A stretch of DNA of 64,000 nucleotides from Alisma plantago-aquatica (GCA_963693085.1 OY856414.1:259479001-259543000); one strand, 5' to 3'. Positions 34,366-47,899 are shown, numbered from the stretch's first letter. The notes: generated by a model from the letters alone, not told the origin. Numbers and translations are program-made.

Positions 34366-34885
34366 ATTTTTCACGGGTCTGGTCAACATCAGTACCTACT
34401 ACATTAAATTGTGAAACTCCAATGTCTTGATCACCAATTTCTTATTGTAAAATCTATTTCTTTAGAAAAAATATGTTCCCGAGATTGTCATCTATGCTTC
34501 TTTAGAGAATTGTTTAGCATCTCAAACACTAGGAACAAAGATTTACCCTTTTCCTCTTGTGTACATGTTGTCACCTACATGATTTGTGTTTGCATCCCCT
34601 CTAAACATCTATTATTAATAGCCTACAATTTTCACTCTTCACACAGTTATGTATCTTTCCTAGTATCTCTAGCTCCCAAACCACCCTTCTTGAACCCCCC
34701 CCCCAAATCTCTCTACCATCATTCCCCCCACCCCTTTGTAGAAAAGTCTCTAGCCGCCCCAATCCCAATTCTACAACATATAAAATCTTAAGGAAATTAC
34801 TCTTCACCCTCCTTTCATCCTCCCGAACCCCCCAAGACAAGACGTCACATGAAATTGATTAATCATATATGCCCCCTTCAGTTCT

Positions 34886-35182
34886 CTAAGCATCCCCAAT
34901 CTTATGATTATTTCTCTGTCTCTCAATTTTTGGCATGGAAATCTTATCCCATGGTTTCATGTGGAGCACTAAATTTCTCTTCATTGATCCTTCACAAATG
35001 AGTTCATCCCTCAACGGGATCCTTGGCTTCCTGGGTGAAGCCCACAGCCAGTCATCCCATCTTCTATGTTGATCGTTGTATTCCTCCTCGAGTAGACGAC
35101 CTCTCTCAATGTGGTCATGACATCCCCATAGATAGCAAAAGTTCAAAAATTGTTCATATTTGATGTGCAGTGAGATTACCAC
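34886..35182 (-). pseudogene. LINE ORF1 (gag-like), C-terminal part with damaged zinc knuckle
   Basis: This open stretch contains YEQFLNFCYLWGCHDHIERG. In plant LINE ORF1 proteins the motif is YE.LP.FC..CG..GH....C. The first Cys and the His remain, while the second and last Cys are replaced (W and G). The downstream part is charged and has no recognisable fold, as is usual. The N-terminal DUF4283 part is not visible above 35200. ORF1 would coat the LINE RNA. Confidence 0.6.
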
Positions 35183-35200
35183 GTCCTTGCTGTCACAGAA

Positions 35201-38200
35201 CTTTTGGATTCTTTTTAAAGGTTTTTATAGGTAGATCTTGATTGAGATAGAATTGGTTGGGAGACGTCTACTTGAGTTTGATTGGGTATAGACAAATATG
35301 TATTTCACTTTAGTATAGGTATAAGAAATTAGGAAACCTCATGTGATACATACAATTGATATATAAGAATGAATTCCTTAAGTTAAGGCAAACAACATGA
35401 TCTAGGGTATGGAGGTGTTACCTCATCATCCCACACATTTAGCTTCATGTTTATTAGTAGGTTTGTGACCCAACTGAAAAATCCAATCACCAACTGAACA
35501 TGAAGCCACCAAGTAAAAATTAAATTAGCAAGTAAACTTGAAACTAAAAATGAAAATGAAATCACCATGTGATAATATCATGCAATGAATGAGGATGTCA
35601 AAATACCCTTTCAATATATTTTAACTTCCAACCTCATAACATATATAGTTTTTACCTCAATAAGAGTTATTAGTTACAACCTAGCCGAAAACTCTTTTGT
35701 GGTAAGTTAGTATTCCTAATAAATGAGGCTAAAATGAGTTATCATTCACTTAACATGTTTTTATTTTTATTTTGGGGGACAAAATTCTATTTTAAGCAAG
35801 ATGAATGAAACATCCTCAAGATTTGGGAATTTTATATTTAACAACAAGATATGATGTAAATATCAATTGGAATAATGAGTTAGGTGATATGATTTGGTTA
35901 ATGAAATTGAAACCCAGACCTAGTTTAGGTCTTCATTTTTAGTAGGTAAAGTGATATTGTTCAAATTTATTAATTGAGGCTTCAATTGAGATGTTATATC
36001 AGTTCAAGCCTCAATTTCATAATTAAGAAGATTATTAAAATTGTGTATGATTTGGAGGGCCAAGGCATTCACCATGGGCCCTAGAACATAATTGAAGACT
36101 AACTAGGCCAATTAGACATATGGGTCCTTGGGATGAAAAATTAGTAATTTAGTATCTCACGATGGTATCAAATACCAAGGATAATTTCAGATAAAGAATG
36201 CACACATAATGAGATCATAAACTAATTTTCAGTATATTTTAAGTTACGTTGTGACCTTGGTAATTAAGTGATTTTATTGTAGTTACATGAATAACAATTT
36301 TGGGACGAGAAACGAGTTAGTGGACCTAATCTATTGCCTAAGAGGGGATAAGATAAATATTTAGATAATCCCAGATTTTGGAATAAAAAGGAGCTATATT
36401 GTTCCTAGTATAATTCTTTATCATTGTTGTGGTTTTATTCAAATAAAATAAAAGATAGAACTAGAGTCCAACTGAACTCTAGATCATTATTTTACACAAA
36501 TAGGGTGGTCATCTACCAAACTCGATAAAATGTTAGAGTCTGGACTCTCCGCTCCTCTCTCCATTATTTCTCGCTCATGGCCTCTTGACTTGCGACCAAC
36601 TCCTAAGTCTTCTTTAGGTTTCTCCCCACCTCTCAACTGACCCAACATGAAGTAGAGTACCTACATTATCCTTATATTCTAGATGGATAAATATCTCTCT
36701 CCCTTTATAGTTGGAAGGCAAGTGAATGGCCATGATTGTAGATCTTATGCCTATATAAGACACATGAGGTCTTCGAAAACCAAAGAGAAAAGTAGAGAAA
36801 TTCCCAAAACCACCTTGTGAAGAACTGCACTGACTAGTCGCCCTCAACCTTTTGTACTCACAATAGGAAGGAAGAGTGAGAATCCTAACTATTCTAGGCC
36901 ATTATATGAGTCCATCTACCTTCTGTAATGTCTGACATGGACATCATCCTTCCCTATGATGTTTAGGTGTGGTCTCTTCTCCTCTTAATCTCCCACAATG
37001 CTCTTGTTTTAGTCCATTGGAGAAGACCCTAGCCTCCCTAGATCTTGCAACCCCCAACCCCACAAAGATTTGAAATTGATTTTTGGAGGGTAGGTGAAGA
37101 TACATAAGCCATTCATGGGCCTATAAAGATTACAACCATGGAAGTCAACCATCTTGAGATGAAGTTCTTCCATTTGGAAGAATAAAAATTAAGGACTTTG
37201 GATAAATGTGCCCCCTAAACACATGATGTTTCATGTCATGACACTAGGGATATGGGGTAAATTCCCCTGGTCCCAAGCGAAATGGGTGTCGAGACCACTT
37301 TTTATTAGAAAAATGCCAACCATTATAGAGAAATTCAAAATCCTAACCCAGATTAAGAATCAAAAAAATTGATTTATGACAAACACGATAGATACAATAT
37401 ACTAAAACACAAGTAATTTTTTCCTTTTCTTTTTTAATAACCTCATAAAACAATTTCACATCAATCACAATATATGTACTAATCAAAAATCTACAAAATC
37501 TCTATTGACACCAAAATCAAATCTTAATTCTCATATGCAGTTCAGTTTACATCACTTACACGTACATGAAAGAACAACTCCTCATCCCAGAAACGATAGA
37601 GAGCTTGGACATTCTAAACTATATTATTATATTTACATCTTCTTTGTTGTAAATTTTCCTCTTAATGAAATCATACCTAAAAACATTTGAAAAATGATCA
37701 TGAGAATAAATGTTAGCCCTCGTGATTGGATACCTCCCACTCAAACTGAGTACATGCATCAACATCAGATTAAGCATATTTCACTTATAAGAAACATGCA
37801 AATATTAATAATTCTATAAGATAAATTTAGCATTGAGAACATCCATTCTATGAAAAAAAATCTAATCAATCAAATAAGGTATTTCACATAGTCAATTCCA
37901 ACTTTAAACCATCTTTAAGAACATGTGTGAAGAGTTCAATAGATGTTTATTACATTAGAACGTAGCAAGTCCAAATCTAAACAATGACATCATCTTTGTG
38001 ACACCCCACCAACCGCACCAGGAACACATCCTACAGTACTACAAATGAGGTACAAAAAATACATGTCACCAAACATAACTATTCAAATGACAAGTAAATC
38101 CAAATCATATTCATATTGGATATTAAATCCCAGATTCAAACACTAGTAGCATTTCAGATTAAATTCCTAACCAAACAAATAGGAACAGGGAAGATAATAT

Positions 38201-41200
38201 CTTTTTAAGGAAAAAAGGAAACATATTCAACAACAAAAGGTTTATCGGCTAGTAATAAAAGGCATGTAACCAAAATTCAATTCATATTGTACACGACTTG
38301 TCTCTCTTATTCATTTTCCTTAAAACTACATGTTGTGTACCTTACCAAGTAGATGTTGCCACACTTTATTCTCATGTTAGTGACTCACCATCACTATCTT
38401 AGGGTTTAGTCAGTCTCCCTAATATATCAACAACAAATCATTTCCACCTTAGGGTTTCCCAAAAATGCTCACACACTCATCATAGGTACATGAGATAGGA
38501 ACCAACATAACAACATATAGCATATCATCATATCTTCTTGTTTCACTATTTCCATTCATTAAAGTCTATTTCTCAGGGACATAAACTTTCACAGCAAAGG
38601 ATTTAGGGCCAGAGTCACATTGGATGACTCACTCCTATATCCTGGTGGTCTAACCTTTAAGGTAACCACACTCTAGGAATCCTTCTCATAATCCAATTAT
38701 TACTACAAGGAGGAAAATTTCATTTATCCAATATGGATCTCAAGGAAACTCACTGTATTTAGGGCACTTAACTAGATATGTCATCATTTCACTTATTATT
38801 TAATCAATTTATGCATATTTAAAAAGAATTCAAATCACTATATATTAAATGTGTATATTCTTGCAAAATTAGAATGACATGAATCATATTAGGCTTAAAA
38901 ATAAAGAAAATTAATAAAAATAGAAATACAAAAATATTTGATGTGCATCATATATGTTTCTTTACATTTCCACATCATTTCACAGTAGTCATCATTAATG
39001 GACCATCATCCCAAGACAATATCATTATCCTACACTTACCCTAATTACGATTTCTCAAATATAATAATTACATGTAAATTCAATTCCACATATTTGTCAT
39101 TAGTTTAGTCAATATCATCATTTACATCAAATATCCATAGAGACATAAGAACTAGCAAGAATATAGCATATATACATATTGTATCATTCATCATCATCAA
39201 GTTAGGTTTTTCATACAACATATACTTATTCCATATGATTTTTATAGATATGAATAAATTACAAAGCATAAACATGCATAACACACTTAATACTCCTCTT
39301 TTACTATTTACTATTGAACATATATTTGATGTCATTCTAATTCCATCATATTAGACCATTCTCATAATCCAACTATTCAAACAAATAACTATAATCCGAA
39401 AACACATTCTTATTAATCAATTCACATCCTTAAAATTCATCTTATAGTTGAATTAATCTGTACTTATATGCATTCTTTAATCCCTCATTTTAGATCATTA
39501 TACAATTTCATCACATAGCTCATCAATTAGGGTTAGATTTAGGTTCTTGGATCCATATGCTAATTTTCATTATTTTCCCTTCATTTCATATTGATTAGTC
39601 TCAACTTCTTTCATTTCATGTTCACGACTAGTCTATAAATAAATCATTCTAAAATTACTTAATTCATAAAGTTTCTTTCTCACTAAAACCCCTTATATTT
39701 AAATTTTTGCATATTTTGTTGGATTTTTGTCAATCCACATGTAATTAAAATAAATAAATTATAGACTTCGTCATACACATTTCATTAGTTTTATCCATAA
39801 CTTGTAATCACCATTTAGTATATACATGTTTGTTCCCTTTCTTATATTTAGATTAGAATACCATGCCATTGACTTCTAGTGGAGTTTTGGTAATAAAAAC
39901 AACCCTTCTGGAAATATAATGTATCAGGGTTACTTCTTCTTATGCCTTAATAGCTAGTCATATTTTAAAACCATTAGTATGTGACTTGTAAAAAATAGTT
40001 GTATTCATGTGGGGTTTACTCGTTATTCCATAAATTGTACTAAAAAAGATACATTAGGCTTATATCATCTTTGTATGACTTACCACCTTCAATTTGAGTA
40101 ATGATACCTATAATTGGGAACTTCTACATGTTTACAAGGATAAATATATTTTATGCTTTATTCCTCATACTCATCTTAACGTTGAATTTCTAATGTTTTT
40201 AAGAAGTCTACTTAATTAATACAAAATAAAGACCTTATTATTCACTTATCTCATCAGGGTACAAAGAGAGGTTCATGAAGGCTATCCATAGACATGGAAA
40301 CCCTAGTTTCCATTTTTAGACAATTCATCCATCAATTATAAGTATGCACCCATTCATTGGCTCAATTGAGTCAATCTCACAAAACTAACCCTGGACATAG
40401 AATACCTCAATTTCAAACCCTAATTTTGATGCTTATGTAGATTTCATATATAATTATATCAAAGATCTGAAAGTATAGTTGAGAACTCATTCTTAGTTAG
40501 TTCAAACATGAATTCAATACATGTCAGCTAAATTTCCAAGCATAACATTCATTAGGGAGAATTTGGGCAGTATATGTATAACACAACATGATTCTTTATC
40601 CGTATGATTTTTCAAAGATATTGAACAAATATATCATGAAATAGACAAATAATATCAATAGAAAAGAATCTAACTCAATAAAATTCATTTCCCAAGAATC
40701 TTCCCAATTGATCACCTAATTGCACACAAAAGCAAGTAGGATGTTGATTGTTTTAGCTAGATATAATTAGGCTTTCAACATTATTACACAACTTAAGAGA
40801 GAGATAAACACTCATATCAAGTCCCACACACCATTAAAATAAACTATGTAAATATGAAATTCTACAAAACCATCAAAATTTCTAACCATAAACTCCTTTT
40901 CTTCCTCTTTCTAACTCAGAAATGATAGAAATGGAGAATAAGAGGAAAAGAAAGAGAAAAGATGGTGATTTGCTACATTTTTGGTTCAAATATGAGGTAG
41001 GACAAAACTAGAGGTAGTAAATAATATTTATCTGAAATCATATCTAGAGTTCATGAACTTACATGAAGAACTTACATGAATTCATAAGTTTTATGAAGAA
41101 AAAATCATTGGTCAACACTTTTGATAATTTTCTTCTTCAAAATCCTAATCCTCCTCTCTCTCTAGAATTTTGTGTCTTAGATGGGAGCCACGGATTATGG

Positions 41201-41600
41201 TATCTACTAGGGTGTTAGTTTGAGGATATAGATTAATTGAGGTCATTTGAGCATTTGTAAATAAGTCAAAATTCTTTTTAAAGTATTTTATTTATTTATT
41301 CAGATTGTTTAGTCGCACGAGTTTCTACTGATAAGAAACTTAGATGACACCACAGTCAGGATCACTCCAACTTAATCAAAAAATTATAACAATTTAACCT
41401 AATGTCTGAAAGAAAATTATCAAGCTATTGTCAAAATTTTAGCTTGTTTGAATGTACAAATATAAAGATAAAAGTAAAATACCAAACTGTTGTATTTCAG
41501 CCTAAATACATGTTTGGCTAAGTTTATCCTATCGGGAAATTTGGTTGATAAACAGCTCATATCACATTAAAAAAATTCTGATATTTTGTAAGAACACTTA
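35201..41600. other. AT-rich DNA without recognisable genes; LTR-like pieces suspected
   Basis: No ORF with a recognisable domain was found over 6.4 kb. A TATA-like CTATATAAGACAC at 36752-36764 is followed by an A-rich leader, as in LTR promoters. A TGTGACACCCCACC sequence at 37997 looks like an LTR terminus, possibly of a minus-strand LTR running toward 41.4 kb, since AAACCCTAA-type motifs and an LTR-like repeat zone (38590-38720) occur in that span. No target duplication or paired LTR could be shown, so the boundaries are not called. Confidence 0.4.
36752..36759 (+). promoter_or_regulatory. TATA-like box
   Basis: CTATATAA in an otherwise AT-rich but not simple-repeat context, followed at about 30 bases by AAACCAAAGAGAAAAG. 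It could be an LTR promoter. There is no gene downstream. Confidence 0.3.
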
Positions 41601-41608
41601 TATTTGAG

Positions 41609-41640
41609 CTACACAACATGAGAAAAGGAAGGATCTTAAA
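41609..41640 (+). repeat. 32-bp direct repeat, copy 1
   Basis: CTACACAACATGAGAAAAGG followed by AAGGATCTTAAA. The same sequence with one extra A recurs at 41718-41750, 109 bases on, just before a LINE RT fragment. Confidence 0.85.
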
Positions 41641-43130
41641 AATTGATATCACCCTTTAAAACAAGTTTTGTTCAATGTTGAAAGATAATAGGAAATCTCA
41701 TTATAGTTAAAGAGATGCTACACAACATGAGAAAAAGGAAGGATCTTAAATGATGAAGATCAATCTAGAACCTTCAAAAGAGCTTGACAGAATGAATTGG
41801 GAATTCATCTATGATACTATGTGGAAAGCCAATCTACCTACAAATATTATAACTTATATGATGAATTTGATAACAAGAGGTGAAGTAGCCACTAAATGGA
41901 ATGAGGATCCTCTAGAACCATTCAAAGTAGATAGAGGTCTCAGGCAAGGACATCCTATGTCTCCATACATATTTATGCTTTGCTTTCAATGTTTGTCAGT
42001 ATAAATTGAAATTCAAGTGAACGAAGGGAAGTGGAAATCAGATCAGCTCTCTAGAAATGGTCACTAGATTTCTCATGTCTACTTTGTAGGTGATATAATT
42101 TTATTTGCTAATGATTAAGTGAAACATAATGAAACTATCATGCTATCCTTACAAAAAATTGGATATGTTTTTTACCAATGTTTTTCTAAGAGAAAGGTCC
42201 AAGATTTTCTTTGGTAAGTCTGTTCCACTTGAGTTTAATAGAGTTGTGCTACTTTGAGAATGGATTACCTTCGGAAATACATTGGTGTCACACTCCTTCA
42301 TCACAAGGTGAATAAACTAATATATGTTGAGAACTTATGCAGAGTGGAAAGAAAAGTGAATATCTATTCAAAGTGGTGTATGCCTCTATTTGGAGGAGTC
42401 TACTAGACCTTATCATACACACATTTATGTTATGTGGGTTCTTTACCAATGAATCCATATTGATGCCACAATAAAGGATGTCATTTGGGCCGGAGGTTAC
42501 ATGAAAGCCTTGTCTTACTACTTCCTTGGAACATTATTACAACCAGCATGAACTCTGGAGAACTTGGGAAGTGAAACCTGCAAGGAAAATAATATGGTGA
42601 AAAGGCCTACAATATAAGTGTACCCCCTTCGATAACCAACAAGGAAAATTGATATCCTCCTTTTGGAAACTCTCACATGCCAGTAAGCACATTGTGGGTG
42701 ACTATCCTAGTGGATGACTTTCCTATGAAAATTCATATAAATGGACAAAGTATATTTGTGTGGAATGATAATTTTGTGTTAGAAATATTCCATATGGATT
42801 ATCAAATTGATAATGGTTTGTTTAGTTGATCTGGATTTGAAATGCAGCAAAACAATCCTTCACATTACTTGTCTCACGATGAGATAAAGAAGATTGATAA
42901 CTTGAAGGGATTGTCAAGTGAACAAGGGTAAGATATTTTAGTTGGAAAAATAGATATGAAGGTGAGTTCACTATCAGATCAACATATGATACATTACTTG
43001 AGGGAAAATAAGAAATGAAGAATGGCGCATGGAAATAATTGTGGTCTTCTAGTGCACCAGGAAGGGTGACGAAGTTAGGATGATTAGCTTCTTATGACTA
43101 ATCTTGAAGATTACTGATACAGAATAGAAA
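41640..43130 (+). pseudogene. LINE fragment: reverse transcriptase to zf-RVT, broken
   Basis: An open stretch at 41750-42004 reads MMKINLEPSKELDRMNWEFI (catalytic block; LD.EKAYDR..W in the family), then GLRQGHPMSPYIFMLC. Past the stop, SHVYFVGDIILFAND (about 42077) stands at the FADD box with the first Asp replaced by Gly. MDYLRKYIGVTLLHHKV follows (about 42260), and WKNRYEGEFTIRSTYDTLL (about 42943) begins the zf-RVT region. It is an L1-type element of a different branch from the LINEs at 33 and 45 kb. Endonuclease, ORF1 and RNase H are absent. Confidence 0.75.
41718..41750 (+). repeat. 32-bp direct repeat, copy 2
   Basis: CTACACAACATGAGAAAAAG followed by GAAGGATCTTAAA. It differs from the copy at 41609 by one inserted A. 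Confidence 0.85.
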
Positions 43131-43529
43131 ATGACTTTATAGCACTATACAGAAGAGTTTTTCATACAGTGTCAAAATTTGAAAAAACACAAAAGAGAGG
43201 AAAATAATATACAAGTCCTTGCATTTAGTGATAATATTAATTCAAAGCAATACATATTTTAAATTAAAATTGCACTAATAAAAGTGTCAGACAATGTTCA
43301 ATATACATATATGTTTTTTTTGTATATTATTTTCACGTATAAATTATATACACTTTTGTAAATAATATTTATATATCATATATTTATATATAGTGTGAAT
43401 ATATTTAAATAAAATTGTGCTTATTAATAAGTACTAAAAATAAAATACTTATTTTTACGATAAACAATCCACATTTATAAGTATTACATTACCTATTATA
43501 GACATGAATAATGCTAATAGAACTTGTAT
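43131..43529. other. AT-rich stretch, nothing recognised
   Basis: Strongly AT-rich (notably 43300-43480) and without ORFs. It may hold the 3' end of the LINE fragment to its left, but no poly(A) tail is evident. Confidence 0.5.
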
Positions 43530-43735
43530 GATTTCTTGTATAATGTTCTCTCTCCATCCATTACATATCTCTTTATATTTAATACACATTATCTCTCCAT
43601 CCACTATCTCATTCTTCCTCTTTGTTACACCTTCTCTCTCCCTCTACTACCTTCTTCTATTTATTACAACATCTCTCTCCACCCACTAACTTCTCCTTTA
43701 TATTGATAATAGACTCTCTCTCCATCCATGAATGA
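43530..43735 (+). repeat. Pyrimidine-rich degenerate tandem repeat
   Basis: Four to five loose copies of a CTCTCTCCATCCATTA-type unit (near 43548, 43591, 43633, 43672 and 43717) are separated by T-rich sequence, giving a period of roughly 40-45 bases. Two overlapping ORFs here are low-complexity by-products. Confidence 0.65.
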
Positions 43736-44540
43736 TGGAAGTTGTACTAATAGTGTTCTATGCGAAGTAAGGGTGTAAATGTTTGTAGACATGGTGTTGG
43801 CGTAATAATTTTCCATCTTGAAAGATAGAGAAGAGGACTAGCCACTGGTTATGAATTTGCAAGGCGTGGTGCAGACAAGGAGGATAAAATCCATGCTTTG
43901 AGAGACTATGACAAGGCTAACGAGATATAGATGGACTTGAGTGGCATATATCAATATAATGATTTCTTTAATGGAGACCTAAATAATTGTTTCCTAGAAC
44001 AATAAAGAAAACTCGAAATTTATATGTTTCTTAACGCTTGTTGGTAAGGAACACTTTCATTTTTAAAACAAAGTTACCAATGTAACATCATGCAGAGCTA
44101 AAATAATACAAGTTAATCTAATTAGGTGTACAATAGTGGATGACATTCAACAAATAACTCAGAACACGCCTAAACCTCAAAGGAAATGACTCGATGTAAA
44201 CTAGGATAAGTGCATACTGATACAATTCATAAGGGCATGAACTCAGTCATTGCCCGTTTGACAAGAAATAATTAAGGCAAATGGATAGAAGGAAATGTGA
44301 ACGTATAACATAAAAAACTATCATAGAATCATAATTAAGAGCCACCCTAAATGGCATTCAACATGAATGGGAAATGAACTATAGATAAATATAATCAAGT
44401 TAAATGCCAAGGTGCTTATTCAGATGAATTATGAAGAAAGGGCAGTGTCGTTTATCCTAACATCATGATTGAGAAAGATCGAGAGAATGTTGAAGAAGCA
44501 ATGACAAGTCAAGTTCCAAATACTGGGATGATGACTATCG
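43736..44540. other. No recognisable feature
   Basis: About 800 bases of A-rich sequence without a domain. It lies immediately upstream of the first readable LINE codons at 44544, where the endonuclease domain would be expected but is not seen. Confidence 0.45.
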
Positions 44541-44543
44541 GGG

Positions 44544-46610
44544 TGGGCTACTTGACAAGATTGAGGGGTGTGGTGAGAAGCTTAATATTTGGGCTACTAT
44601 ACACCTAGGCAATATTAGGAAAAAGATCAGGGAGATGGAGAAAATGCAAGCAGAAGAGCAAGAAAAACCACCGGATAGTCAAATGCCAAAAAATTGTGAC
44701 GACTTGGAAAAAGAGTTGCAAAAATGGCACAGAAGGGATGAAGAGTATTGGTGTGTGAGGGCACGAGTTAATGAAATGAAATTGGGTGACCGAAACACGA
44801 CATATTTTCATCATAAGGCTTCTCATAGAAGGAAGAGAAATCAAATTGACCAGTTGCTTGATAAAAATAATGTCTTAAGCACAGAGGACGAGGAGATTGA
44901 ATCAGTGGTGATAGACTTTTTCGATGAGATCTTTACAACTAGTAATCCACAAAATATGGAAGGGACGGTTCAAGGACTCAAGAGAAAGGTGAATGCATCC
45001 ATGAATTTTCTTTAGAAAAAGACATTACAGACAAGGAAATTGAAGATGTGCTAGATGACATGCATCCAAATAAAGCCCCTCGGCGCGATGGTTTGAAGCC
45101 TCTTTTCTTTCAACACTACTGTAAAATTGTGGGAAAGGATGTTGCAAATTATATCAAAGGTTGGTGGAAGGGTGAGGAGGACATTGGGAAAGTAAACTCC
45201 ACGATGGTGGTCTTAATTCCAAAAGTAGAGAAGCCAATGAGTATCACAGAATATAGACCTATTATCCTTTGTAATGTGGTCTATAGAATTTCCTCCAAAG
45301 TCATGGCCAATTGACTCAAGCCGTTAATGGATAATCTGATTTCTGAGAACCAAAGTTTCTTCATACCGGGAAGAATGATTACTGATAATGCTCTGGTAGG
45401 TTTTCAAGTGGTCCATAAAATTAAGACTGAAGGAAAGAATAAGAAAGGCAATTTTGCCCTTAAGCTTGATATGTCTAATGCTTACGATAGGGTGGAGTGG
45501 AATTTCTTAGATATGATCCAAGAAAAATGGGGGTTCGGAAGGATTTGGAGAAGCAAATTTAAAGAATGTGTCTCGTCTATGAATTTTTCTTTTGCCATCA
45601 ACGGTAACCAATCCAGGAAGATACTACCATCCTGTGGCCTTAGGGAAGGTGACACTCTCTCCCCCTATTTATTTATTTTATGTGCGAAAGCTTTTTCAAA
45701 ATCTATTTCTCTAGCTTTAGCAAAAAAATCCATCAGGGGGGTCAAGGTCAGTAGAAACGGACCCCTATCACTCATCTTTTCTTTGCAGATGATAGTATTC
45801 TCTTTACAAAAGCAACCAAGGAGGAATGCCTGACATTAGCTAATATTATTATCCAGTACGAACAGGCATCAGGACAAAGAATCAACTTAATCAAGACTGA
45901 AGTTGTTTTTAGCAAAGGAGTAACTTATCACAAAAAAGGAGAGCTTATGGATATCCTGAAGGTGGGAGAGGTGTAGGGACATACAAATTATTTGGGACTA
46001 CCGGCGACTATAGGAAGATAAAAAAAGTAGGTTTTCAACTATATCAAAGAGAGAGTATGGAAAAGGTTGCAGGGTTGGAAAGAAAAATTTCTGTCTAAAC
46101 GGGGAGAAGAGGTGCTTATAAAAGTGGTAGTCCAGGCCATTCCAATGTATGTTATGAATGGATTTCAATTACCTATTGGCCTCATTGATGAGATACAAAG
46201 TTGCTTTGTAAGGTTCTGGTGGGGTGCAAAAAATAATAAAAGAAAAATATCATGGTCGAGCTGGGCCACTTTATGCAAGCCCAAGAGAGTGGGCGGTTTG
46301 GGTTTTAGAGACCTTCACGCTTTCAGCCAGGCCATGCTAGCAAAACAACTTTGGAGACTGCTCACTAAAGAAGATTCTCTTTCTTATAAAATCCTAAAAG
46401 CAAGATACTTTTTGAGGACTAATATATTGGAGGCTAGGCGAGGTTACAATCCTAGTTTTACATGGAGAAGCATTTGGGGGGCCAAACCGGTTTTGTTGGA
46501 AGGAGTTAATTGGCGAGTGGGAAATGGCAGAAATATCAATATATGGAAAGACAGATGGACTGTAGGACAATGGGAGAGCTTCCAAGTTACTCATCTAACA
46601 CTTTCTTAAG
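44544..46610 (+). pseudogene. LINE reverse transcriptase with linker and thumb, broken
   Basis: The linker reads LNIWATIHLGNIRKKIREME then ENEMKLGDR-type NEMKLGDRNTTYFHHKASH (44635-45015). RT proper shows PNKAPRRDGLKPLFF (PDGL in the family), LIPKVEKPMSITEYRPIIL, FIPGRMITDNALVGFQVVHK, LKLDMSNAYDRVEWNFL (catalytic Asp) and GLREGDTLSPYLFILC. A frameshift near 45770 takes the FFADDSILFTKAT box out of the main frame. YLGLPATIGR and QGWKEKFLSKRGEEVLIK then ALVVQAIPMYV-type sequence, and VGNGRNINIWKDRW (46520-46561), complete it. Stops at 45013 and 45312, plus the shift, kill it. Confidence 0.9.
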
Positions 46611-47340
46611 ACTTGGATGTGGTGCATGACCTCATCATCGCTGAAGGGGGGGACTGGAATAGACAACTCATCATCTCAGCATTTCCATAGGATATCAGCT
46701 CACGTATATTAAGTACTCCAATTAGCAGCCACCAACAGGTAGACTGCCCTTACTGGTGGCCAGAGGAAAAAGGAGGATTTACAGTGAAGTCGGCATATTG
46801 GCTGAGCCTGTTGGGAAAGACGGAATACACCTCGATTCAGGTAGCAAACCGGAATGAGCTTTGGCAGTTGGTCTGGCACTCCCAGCTACCGCCAAAGCTC
46901 TCACACTTCCTTTGGCAGATGTGTACGGGAGGGTTGCCGACGAGGGGAAGATTGTAGGACAGACACTGTATTGACGATGGCACCTGTACTAGATGCAATG
47001 CCCCAAAAGAAATGATCTCACATGTTCTCTTCGACTGTACAACAGATAGAAGGGTGTGGACAAATGTAGAAGGTCACCTCGAGCTTGAGGAGCTTGCCCA
47101 GATGAGCTCGTCCGAAGTCGTGTGGAAGGTCCATGACTAGTTGTGTCAAGCAGAATGGCTGTGAGCACTAGGGATAATGTGGGGTATTTGGAACCATAGA
47201 AACAAATTCATCTTTGACAGTAGTACAACACCTCTGGAGTAGTTCATTAGACAAGCCATCACCTATACAGAGGATTTCAGACAGATCAATGAGAAGCCAC
47301 GACTCGGAGCAGAAAGGTGTGATGAAGCCGCGATGGTCGG
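46611..47340 (+). pseudogene. LINE zf-RVT region, broken
   Basis: The plus strand reads YWWPEEKGGFTVKSAYWLSL (about 46755), LPPKLSHFLWQMCTGGLPTR (about 46888), then CTRCNAPKEMISHVLFDC (about 46987-47040), which has the CxxC...H...C pattern of zf-RVT, and IMWGIWNHRNKFIF (about 47175). It joins RT to RNase H in plant L1-type LINEs. Single stops interrupt it near 46956, 47139 and 47162. A short ORF on the opposite strand here is a shadow. Confidence 0.8.
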
Positions 47341-47822
47341 GTGGAAAAAGCCGCCACATGGGAGGTACAAGTTAAACTGTGATGCAGTTATCAGGAAGGG
47401 GGGGTATGATCGACATGGGAGGTGTTATCCGGGGTGCAGAAGGCAGTATAAAAGCTCTGGTGGCAGAGGGAGTGAACAACAATGGAGATGTTCATATAGC
47501 TGAAGCTATGGCAATGTTGATAGCAATGAGGCAAGCAAGGGATTGGGGTTTCACGGCAGTGGAGGTGGAAACAGACTCAAAGTCTATTGTGGATGCAGTC
47601 CAGAAACCGAACACGAGGAGAGACTATCTTGGTCTGCTCATTGATGATATTAAGACAGTAGGAAGCTCGTTTTCTTTCTTTTCTATTGCTTTTGTTAGAC
47701 GTTCATGCAATAGGATCACCCATGAAGTTGCAAAATGTGCTCTCCAGGGCATCATTTGCTCTTCTAGGGACCCTAATGTTATCCCAAACTTTGTACGTGA
47801 TGTCTCTCGTACTGATCTTTAA
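47340..47822 (+). pseudogene. LINE C-terminal RNase H-like (RVT_3) domain
   Basis: YKLNCDAVI (about 47368, first Asp) lies one frame away from the long open stretch 47379-47822, which carries GMIDMGGVIRGAEGSI, DVHIAEAMAMLIAMRQARDW (Glu), VEVETDSKSIVDAV (second Asp) and RRSCNRITHEVAKCAL (His where plant RNase H-like LINE domains often have His). The domain is thus nearly whole, with one frameshift near 47395-47400. It would degrade RNA in RNA-DNA hybrids during LINE cDNA synthesis. The stop at 47820-47822 agrees with the usual end of the LINE ORF2. Confidence 0.85.
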
Positions 47823-47899
47823 TAATATTTAGGATGTTTCCCTTCAAAAAAATGTAAATAGATTTTCTACCAGTTGGCTGTAACATAGTAAAGTTTGTT

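Larger units (their letters stand above)
31140..35200 (-). mobile_element. Degenerate L1-type LINE, minus strand
   Basis: From high to low coordinates the minus strand shows the end of a gag-like ORF1 with a damaged zinc knuckle (34886-35182), the start of an endonuclease (about 34360 down), the linker motif KLGDKNTTYFHYK (about 33320), reverse transcriptase (32942-32229) and the post-RT region with GNGENINIWRDKWF (about 31540). That is the order of plant L1 LINEs. The 5' part of ORF1 is not recognisable above 35200, and no poly(A) tail was found near 31140, so both ends are approximate. It is broken by frameshifts and stops throughout. Confidence 0.8.

Noticed and set aside
34411..34791. 126-codon plus-strand ORF
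   Set aside because: It is antisense to the LINE between ORF1 and endonuclease, is low in complexity (Pro/Ser/His-rich) and has no domain.
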